This document shows positions 36,067 to 41,622 of a DNA stretch of 41,622 nt, one piece after another. A program made the translations under genes and the position numbers. Numbering within the stretch: position 1 is the stretch's first letter; each line of letters starts with the position of its first letter. Origin of the DNA: an uncultured Legionella sp. (lineage in GTDB: Bacteria; Pseudomonadota; Gammaproteobacteria; Legionellales; Legionellaceae); the NCBI RefSeq assembly GCF_937871865.1, contig NZ_CALMPD010000077.1:1-41622 (forward strand), read 5' to 3'. The notes beneath the pieces were generated by a model, which saw only the letters and a list, made by a program, of their open reading frames with translations, was not told the DNA's origin and made no database searches.

Positions 36067-37485
36067 ATGAACGCAAACCATACCGAACAACAAAATGAAA
36101 ATGTCCTCGTATCCTTCTCGCAACTCCCCCTACGTGAAGAATTACAAAAGAGTATTGCTTCACTAAATTATGAAGTGATGACTCCTATTCAGCTACAAAG
36201 CCTGCCACTCATGCTTAAGAATGAAGACGTTATCGCTCAGGCAAAAACGGGCAGTGGAAAAACAGCAGCCTTTGGATTGTCCTTATTAAATTATTTAAAG
36301 ATAGAGTTTTTTGGCGCTCAAGCACTCATTCTCTGCCCCACACGAGAATTAGCCGAACAAGTAAGCCAAGCCCTACGCCGCCTTGCCTGTATGATGCCCA
36401 ATGTAAAAATAATTAATCTGTCCGGTGGTATTCCCATGAAACCCCAATTAGACTCATTAAGGCATGGTGCTCATATCATTGTAGGAACACCAGGACGTAT
36501 CCTGAAGCATTTAAATAAAGAATCATTAAACTTGGCAAAGATTAAAACTCTGGTTTTAGACGAAGCAGATAGAATGCTGGATATGGGATTTCTGGATGAT
36601 ATCAAAATGATTATTTCAGCGTGTCCCAAACAAAGACAAACATTATTATTCTCGGCAACCTATCCAGATGAGATAAAAGAGCTGTCAAAGCAATTCATGC
36701 ACAATCCGCAACAAGTGCATATAGAAACACCTCATACTGAAATTGACATTGAACAACGATTCTACGAAGTAAATAAGCAATCCAGTAAATATCCTTTATT
36801 AAAATCCATGTTGTTACATTACAAGCCCTCTTCTACCATCATTTTTTGCAATACGAAACAACAAACTGCTGATGTAACTGACCAGCTAATCCACGATGGC
36901 TTTAGTGCAGTCGCCTTAAATGGTGATATGGAACAGGTTGACCGGGATCTCGCTGTTCTTCGTTTTGCCAATCAAAGTTGTTCTATTTTAGTAGCCACCG
37001 ATGTGGCCGCACGTGGGTTAGATATTAAAGAATTGCCTGCCGTTATCAATTTTGATCTTGCTTTTGAGCAGGATGTACATATCCATCGCATTGGCCGAAC
37101 CGGGCGTGCAGGAAATAAAGGATTGGCGTTGAGCATTACGACCCCGGGAGACGCACAACGCATTTTGGCAATTGAAGATCAGTTAAAGCAGCAATTAACC
37201 TTTGGCAACAGCAGTGAGTTTGTTGTAGAAAATAGCACGATACCCTCTCCAGAAATGGTCACTTTGTGCCTGGCCTCTGGTAAAAAAGATAAAATACGTC
37301 CCGGTGATATTCTGGGCGCGTTAACTAAAGACGCAGGATTAGAAGGAAGCACTATAGGTAAAATCGACATTACCGCATTTCACTCCTATGTTGCAATTCA
37401 CAAAAATCAGGTGAATAAGGCATTATCTTATTTACAGAATGGAAAACTAAAAGGCCGGAAGGTTAGTGCAAGAAAGATAAGTTAA
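36067..37485 (+). CDS. dbpA: DEAD-box RNA helicase DbpA
   Basis: A 472-residue helicase. It has the Q motif (YEVMTPIQLQSLPLM), motif I AKTGSGKT (about 60), PTRELAEQ, DEAD (about 165), SAT, ATDVAARGLDIKEL and [10 protein letters not shown]. The C-terminal RNA-binding domain (about 400-470: KIRPGDILGALTKDAGLEGS, VAIHKNQVNKALSYLQNG) is specific to DbpA, which binds hairpin 92 of 23S rRNA and helps assemble the 50S subunit. I start at the ATG at 36067; a TTG 51 nt upstream would add a hydrophobic segment not expected in the family and lacks a ribosome site. Confidence 0.96.
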   Translation: MNANHTEQQNENVLVSFSQLPLREELQKSIASLNYEVMTPIQLQSLPLMLKNEDVIAQAKTGSGKTAAFGLSLLNYLKIEFFGAQALILCPTRELAEQVSQALRRLACMMPNVKIINLSGGIPMKPQLDSLRHGAHIIVGTPGRILKHLNKESLNLAKIKTLVLDEADRMLDMGFLDDIKMIISACPKQRQTLLFSATYPDEIKELSKQFMHNPQQVHIETPHTEIDIEQRFYEVNKQSSKYPLLKSMLLHYKPSSTIIFCNTKQQTADVTDQLIHDGFSAVALNGDMEQVDRDLAVLRFANQSCSILVATDVAARGLDIKELPAVINFDLAFEQDVHIHRIGRTGRAGNKGLALSITTPGDAQRILAIEDQLKQQLTFGNSSEFVVENSTIPSPEMVTLCLASGKKDKIRPGDILGALTKDAGLEGSTIGKIDITAFHSYVAIHKNQVNKALSYLQNGKLKGRKVSARKIS

Positions 37486-37576
37486 GTTTCAGCAAGTCTC
37501 CGTATCCCGGAACATGACTTAGTCTAATCCGGGTGAGATTCTTAATCAGCTGTATTGAAAACTTCCTCAACCCTCT

Positions 37577-37618
37577 CCCGCGAACCAGAATAGCGCACAA
37601 TTTCCGCACGTTCGCGGG
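37577..37618. repeat. Palindromic repeat, CCCGCGAAC type
   Basis: The 501-nt gap between dbpA and the dipeptidase gene has no gene that I can find; it holds two repeats. This one has perfect 9-bp arms CCCGCGAAC (37577-37585) and GTTCGCGGG (37610-37618), preceded by AACCCTCTC, a form of GC-rich intergenic repeat seen in many bacteria. It is much richer in G+C than its surroundings. Confidence 0.6.
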
Positions 37619-37784
37619 CGAAGGAGCTTATTGCTCAATATCCAGGGCAAAACTCCTCCCTCCCGATATTAACGAGAAGAAACAAATAACGTCGTAGCCC
37701 GCATTTGTACAACGTCGAGTAATTCTGACATATTATTACGCACTCCATTTGGTTTTTTATAAATTCACTATGAGCTTTATTGTA

Positions 37785-37868
37785 TCATTCCCGCGCAGGC
37801 GGGAAACCATTTCTCAAGTTACTTCCTTACTTTGTCGGAAGAATGGATTCCCGTCTGCACGGGAATGA
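37785..37868. repeat. REP-like palindrome with 27-bp imperfect inverted ends
   Basis: The left arm starts TCATTCCCGCGCAGGCGGGA (37785-37811) and the right arm (37842-37868) ends CCCGTCTGCACGGGAATGA. The arms pair with only a few mismatches over 27 nt, and each arm also contains its own small hairpin (CCCGCGCAGGCGGG, CCCGTCTGCACGGG). This is the layout of REP/BIME-type elements. Confidence 0.8.
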
Positions 37869-37986
37869 AATAATTGAGATCAATTTGTTCAATACCATAC
37901 ACTCTGTTGATTGTGCACAAATATGCCAGGCCACTCAGAGCACGGCGTAATACAAGAGATAATTATTCTCACAACAACCTAGCCTC

Positions 37987-38682
37987 TTAACTATTTACCG
38001 GCCACTCATTATCACCAAATAAAGGACCAAAAACAGTAGGTTGATTCATAACACTGCTCCAAAATACAGTACCGAGATCATAATGCCACCATTCATATTG
38101 ATAAGAAGTAAAGCCTGCCTGCTCCATTGCCAAACGAAGTAAATGACGATTATTCCTTATATCCTGTTCCTCAACGGTTAGCTCGGCCATCTGATCAAAA
38201 TAGTCCAGATGCGCTCTTTCAGAACATTCATCAAGAGGTGTTCCCATCTCCAGCACCTGACCAGATAGCAAGTTAATAATCGTTAAATCAATGGCTCCCC
38301 CACTTAAATGCGGTGCACAATATTCGTCCCCGACAGGCGAAGGAAGGGAGGCGTATTTGCGCGTTTCAGCAAAGCTCTCCTCATCACTCAAAGAAGGCAT
38401 CTTTTTCCTGATTTCGTCGCGCATCCAATTAAATACCTTTGCTTGAACAGCTCTTGGCCTATAAACATCCCAAACCAAAAAACCATAATGTTCAGGAAGA
38501 TTATCCAATGCTTTAAATAAACTATGGAGCACAATAGCTCTGCCATAAATATCAGGCCTAGGGCTAAGACCCGAATTAAAATAAACAGGTTCCACCTTAA
38601 TGCGCGGATGCAATTGGTTATGAAACTCAACAACCTCAAAATCAGCTTGAGAAAAGGGATAAAAACTCATTGGATTGCTCAT
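37987..38682 (-). CDS. VanX/DdpX-like D-Ala-D-Ala dipeptidase
   Basis: A 231-residue zinc peptidase of family M15D. The metal and catalytic residues are all in place: R75 in DVYRPRAVQ, H125 and D132 in PHLSGGAIDLTI, E197 and H200 in YEWWHYD. It cleaves D-Ala-D-Ala; outside glycopeptide-resistance operons such enzymes recycle cell-wall dipeptides or trim other substrates. It has no signal peptide, so it acts in the cytoplasm. It lies 12 nt downstream of the cupin gene and may be translated from the same mRNA. There are no vanHA genes nearby, so a resistance role is not implied. Confidence 0.9.
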   Translation of the reverse strand: MSNPMSFYPFSQADFEVVEFHNQLHPRIKVEPVYFNSGLSPRPDIYGRAIVLHSLFKALDNLPEHYGFLVWDVYRPRAVQAKVFNWMRDEIRKKMPSLSDEESFAETRKYASLPSPVGDEYCAPHLSGGAIDLTIINLLSGQVLEMGTPLDECSERAHLDYFDQMAELTVEEQDIRNNRHLLRLAMEQAGFTSYQYEWWHYDLGTVFWSSVMNQPTVFGPLFGDNEWPVNS

Positions 38683-38694
38683 AAAGAAAGCCCT

Positions 38695-39060
38695 CTAATT
38701 TAGCTCGACCACAATGACTTTAATCGTATGCTGGCTCACGTTTTCATCATTATGAAGCTCACCAGGCATATCTTTAGTCAAATAATAGGCCTGGTCCTTT
38801 TTTAATTTCAAATGATGAACCGCCCCTTTGTCATTCGTTATTTTAAGTACACCATCAGTCAGGGCGACAAGCACTCGGTCATGCTCATGTCTGTGCATAG
38901 GTAAAACCTGTTTGGATGAAGGATAAATAATCGTTTTCCAAACACGAACTTTATTATTGGCAAATTGATCTATCCTCTTGGTTATAGGACTTTCTGCATG
39001 CAAAAAAGTACATAAAGAAAGTAATATAATTCCAAAAACTATTTGAAAACAGCTCTTCAT
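38695..39060 (-). CDS. Exported cupin-domain protein
   Basis: A 121-residue protein with a signal peptide (MKSCFQIVFGIILLSLCTFL, cleavage near HAES) and a single small cupin domain: VLPMHRHEHDRVLVALTDG with the metal-type His cluster (MHRHEHD), then LKLKKDQAYYLTKDMPGELH. It is periplasmic. Enzyme or sugar/metal binding cannot be told apart from the sequence. I use the ATG at 39060 (GGAT 8 nt upstream); the ATG 9 nt earlier is also possible. It is first in a two-gene unit with the dipeptidase. Confidence 0.85.
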   Translation of the reverse strand: MKSCFQIVFGIILLSLCTFLHAESPITKRIDQFANNKVRVWKTIIYPSSKQVLPMHRHEHDRVLVALTDGVLKITNDKGAVHHLKLKKDQAYYLTKDMPGELHNDENVSQHTIKVIVVELN

Positions 39061-39223
39061 GAATAACATCCAGGTGATAAAAGATAAGATAGTGTAACAC
39101 CAAACCAGCCTGGATTTTATCTCTGTTTTTATTGAGCATAGCCGAAATAAAAGCCTTATTATTCAATAATAAACTGTTAAAAGTACTATACTTATAATAG
39201 GGACTATTATTGGGAGATATATC

Positions 39224-39613
39224 ATGGTTACGCTATTTCTGGCTACAGTGATCGGATGGTATCTTGTCATCGTCAGCCTATTTACTTTATGTCGATACGA
39301 GCAGGTAAAGTCCATTTCATCTGAAATCCTGGGTAATCGTGGCTTATTTTTCATTGTAGCTCTGATTACTTTGATTTTAGGCTTGTTGATGGTCGTGAGT
39401 CATAATATTTGGGTTATGGGATGGCCTGTACTTATTACCCTTATCTCTTGGCTCGTATTAATCAGTGGCTTGCTGCGATTACTATGCGCTGGCACAGCAA
39501 ATAGAATGGGACAATCATTTCTGGCAAATCCAACACGAATGAAAACAGTTTCCCTGATACTTCTGATAATAGGTGTATTCTTGTTGCTGCAAGTGTATTA
39601 TCCTCTAGCCTAG
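39224..39613 (+). CDS. Small four-helix membrane protein
   Basis: A 129-residue integral membrane protein with four predicted helices (about 2-22, 43-62, 66-88, 107-126). A charged loop lies between helices 1 and 2 (CRYEQVKSISSEILGNRG), and a cytoplasmic-type loop between 3 and 4 (GTANRMGQSFLANPTRMK). I see no motif that names it, although the general form is common among uncharacterised inner-membrane proteins. The ATG at 39224 has GGGAG 7 nt upstream, and a TATAAT lies at 39193-39198. It is divergent from the cupin gene and 70 nt before the large membrane protein. Confidence 0.8.
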   Translation: MVTLFLATVIGWYLVIVSLFTLCRYEQVKSISSEILGNRGLFFIVALITLILGLLMVVSHNIWVMGWPVLITLISWLVLISGLLRLLCAGTANRMGQSFLANPTRMKTVSLILLIIGVFLLLQVYYPLA

Positions 39614-39683
39614 CTAATCTATACTAGCCGCGTGTATCGACACGCGGTGGTGTATTTTATTGTTCTATATATATCCCAAATAA

Positions 39684-41618
39684 ATGAGTCAGAAATTCAG
39701 GATGAACCTAGCAAATAAATTAAACAAGATACAATGGGCATCCACACCACAAAAACTGATAGATATCGGACTCAAACTCAGTTTGTTGCTCATATTAATT
39801 CTGGTATTCGTCCCCTTCTCACCCAAAATGCCAGCTCCAGGCCTCGATGCCTCCTGGGCTTTAGGTTTAAACCAAGCCGTTGCTCAAGGGCTCAATTTTG
39901 GCAAAGAAATCATATTTACCCTAGGACCATATTCTGCGATTTATACCAAATTCTATCACCCTGCCACAGACTTGATGATGATAGGCGGCAGTCTTTATTT
40001 GGCTTTATCCTACTGGTTGGGTATAGTCCTTCTCATAAGGGGAATCAAATGGAGATGGTCTATCGCATTTGCCACTCTTCTTTTTGGTATGATCTACGCA
40101 AGAGACTCGTTGTTTTTTTCCTATCCTTTACTCATCAGCCTGCTGTGCTTCAAAAATGAGTATCAAAATGACAAAAAAGACAATCATCCTTTACTTACCT
40201 TACCCTTAATCGCGTTTCTGTTTGCACCGCTAGGATTACTGACACTGATAAAAGGCTCGTTATTAATCATAGGTATTGCCTTATCCCTATTATGTACTGT
40301 CTTCTTTGCTCTTCATCAACAAAGAAACAAGGCATTGCTCTGTCTGACATCCCCCTTAGTGTCGCTTATCTTATTCTGGGAGCTTGCGGGACAATCGCTT
40401 TTTTATTTACCGCATTACCTCTTTAATTCAATTGTGATGGCCTCCGGATTTTCAGAATCAATGGCGTTAGATGGTGATAACAAAGAAATTATTTTGTATT
40501 TAATCGCCTCATGTCTCGTCTTGTTTACCATTATCCGCCAGAAAGAACTACTTCCGGTGATCCGATTATTTTACTTTATCGCGTTTTTCTTATTTCTCTT
40601 TCTCTCATTTAAAGCAGGATTTACCCGTCATTTGGGCCATTCTTTTATTACAGGAACCTCTATTCTGATTGCAGCACTACTGCTGCCATTCCTTTTTCAT
40701 TCAAAAAAAATCATTCCGGTATTGATTTTTGCACTCTATACAACAAGCTACATTGATGGACAGCATACCAAAATTTCGTTACTTAATAATTTTATCTCAA
40801 CCTACTCTTCATCATGGTACGGCTTAAAAAACCGTCTGGCAGATAAAACATGGGTAAAACAAAATTATATGGCCATCATGGGTTATTTGCAGGATCAGGC
40901 GCAATTTCCGGCATTGAGTGGTACTACCGATGCATATTCTTATGATCAAAGCTATTTGTTTGCCTCAGACATGAACTGGTTACCCCGCCCGATTTTTCAA
41001 AGCTATACCGTATTCACCTCGAAGATGGCTCATAAAAATAAAGATCATCTTTTACGCCCAAACAGCCCGGATAATATTATTTTTAAAGTGCAACCCATTG
41101 ATGGCCGTATACCTTCACTGGAAGATGGTGTCAGCTGGCCAGCGTTGCTGCATCATTACCACCCTGTTCAATTGGTGCGTGATTATTTAGTTTTAAGAAA
41201 AAATAGCACAATGACAATAGAGCCAACGATGCCGATTCTAAAAAGTGAACATCACGTTTTAGGAGAAAAGGTTTTATTACCTGATTCTAATCTCCCTTTA
41301 TTCGTTGAACTCAATATAAACTCCACTCTTTGGGGGCATACGGCCACCATATTATTTAAACCAAAATCATTGGAAGCAACAATTGAACTCAATAATGGAG
41401 AAAGAAGGCAGTTTCGTATTATTGCCAGCATGGCTCGTTCAGGATTCCTACTCTCTCCTCTGATTGAAGAAACCGCAGAGTTTGGTTTGTTATTCAGCAA
41501 TAATGACTTTTTAGAAAGGAAGAAAGTAAAATCGATCATGATTGCCTCCACTCCCAACAATTCAAACCAATGGAACACTGAATATGACATTATTTTTAAA
41601 AAAATAATAATGAAGTAG
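39684..41618 (+). CDS. Large polytopic membrane protein, possible GT-C-like
   Basis: A 644-residue protein. After a membrane helix at about 30-46 comes a loop KMPAPGLDASWALGLNQAVA and then FGKEIIFTLGPYSAIYTKF. It is followed by about nine more helices up to residue 365, and a soluble, probably periplasmic C-terminal domain of about 270 residues. The first loop, with Asp and Trp after helix 1, is reminiscent of GT-C membrane glycosyltransferases, whose catalytic Asp sits there. That is an inference, and no donor or acceptor can be named. The C-terminal domain has no recognised motif. The start has no clear ribosome site, and an ATG six codons later is an alternative. The gene is complete; it stops 4 nt before the window end. 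Confidence 0.7.
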   Translation: MSQKFRMNLANKLNKIQWASTPQKLIDIGLKLSLLLILILVFVPFSPKMPAPGLDASWALGLNQAVAQGLNFGKEIIFTLGPYSAIYTKFYHPATDLMMIGGSLYLALSYWLGIVLLIRGIKWRWSIAFATLLFGMIYARDSLFFSYPLLISLLCFKNEYQNDKKDNHPLLTLPLIAFLFAPLGLLTLIKGSLLIIGIALSLLCTVFFALHQQRNKALLCLTSPLVSLILFWELAGQSLFYLPHYLFNSIVMASGFSESMALDGDNKEIILYLIASCLVLFTIIRQKELLPVIRLFYFIAFFLFLFLSFKAGFTRHLGHSFITGTSILIAALLLPFLFHSKKIIPVLIFALYTTSYIDGQHTKISLLNNFISTYSSSWYGLKNRLADKTWVKQNYMAIMGYLQDQAQFPALSGTTDAYSYDQSYLFASDMNWLPRPIFQSYTVFTSKMAHKNKDHLLRPNSPDNIIFKVQPIDGRIPSLEDGVSWPALLHHYHPVQLVRDYLVLRKNSTMTIEPTMPILKSEHHVLGEKVLLPDSNLPLFVELNINSTLWGHTATILFKPKSLEATIELNNGERRQFRIIASMARSGFLLSPLIEETAEFGLLFSNNDFLERKKVKSIMIASTPNNSNQWNTEYDIIFKKIIMK

Positions 41619-41622
41619 TGCA

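Noticed and set aside
1..41622. CRISPR array, tRNA, rRNA, transposase or phage integrase
   Set aside because: Looked for by eye on both strands; no regularly spaced repeats, cloverleaf-type sequences or recombinase motifs were seen. A tool search could still find a degenerate one.

Overview
The window is AT-rich, densely coded chromosomal DNA of a gammaproteobacterium, and everything points to Legionella, most likely L. pneumophila or a close relative. The grounds are legionaminic-acid genes (neuC, neuB), a FimT/PilV/PilW/PilX/PilY1/PilE cluster followed by comEC, a 17-kDa-antigen-like lipoprotein, a large orphan protein that looks like a secreted effector, and many TTG or GTG starts. The species is an inference; no rRNA or other decisive marker is present. 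I saw no tRNA, rRNA, CRISPR array, transposase or prophage.

Layout. (1) 1-3.0 kb, minus strand: the edge of an LPS O-chain locus, wzz (chain length), neuB and neuC, the last running off the left end. (2) 3.2-7.6 kb: accessory segment with an orphan methyltransferase, a POT-type transporter broken by a +1 frameshift, and a 632-residue protein of unknown function with an F-box-like segment and a Cys-protease-like motif. (3) 8.0-12.7 kb, minus: lipA, a GGDEF diguanylate cyclase paired with a two-site CDGSH protein, a thioredoxin-like membrane protein, and a small gene split by a 1-nt deletion. (4) 13.1-17.5 kb, minus: CBS protein, glycine-zipper lipoprotein, dnaB-alr, DUF2147 protein. (5) 17.7-21.7 kb: rhlE (plus), a 33-residue membrane mini-protein with its own terminator, an MFS transporter, and an AstE/AspA-like protein that has lost its zinc-binding histidines. 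(6) 22.1-32.1 kb, plus: a six-gene minor-pilin operon with overlapping or nearly abutting genes, an Arg/Gly/Trp/Tyr-rich lipoprotein, then comEC. Pilus and DNA-import channel are thus neighbours, consistent with natural transformation. (7) 32.2-37.5 kb, plus: Bcr/CflA-type exporter, ada, a flavoprotein, dbpA. (8) 38-41.6 kb: VanX/DdpX-like dipeptidase with an exported cupin (minus), a small membrane protein, and a large polytopic membrane protein ending at the window edge.

Intergenic DNA carries dispersed palindromic repeats. One family recurs near 7.8, 14.3, 29.6 and 35.9 kb, with a fragment near 29.0 kb; others lie at 21.95, 37.6 and 37.8 kb. There are two strongly supported broken genes (4133-5636 and 12408-12721). 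The most promising items for new biology are the 632-residue orphan, the 33-residue mini-protein, the zinc-less AstE-like protein with a possible leader ORF, and the Cys-to-Ser change in the Ada metal site.
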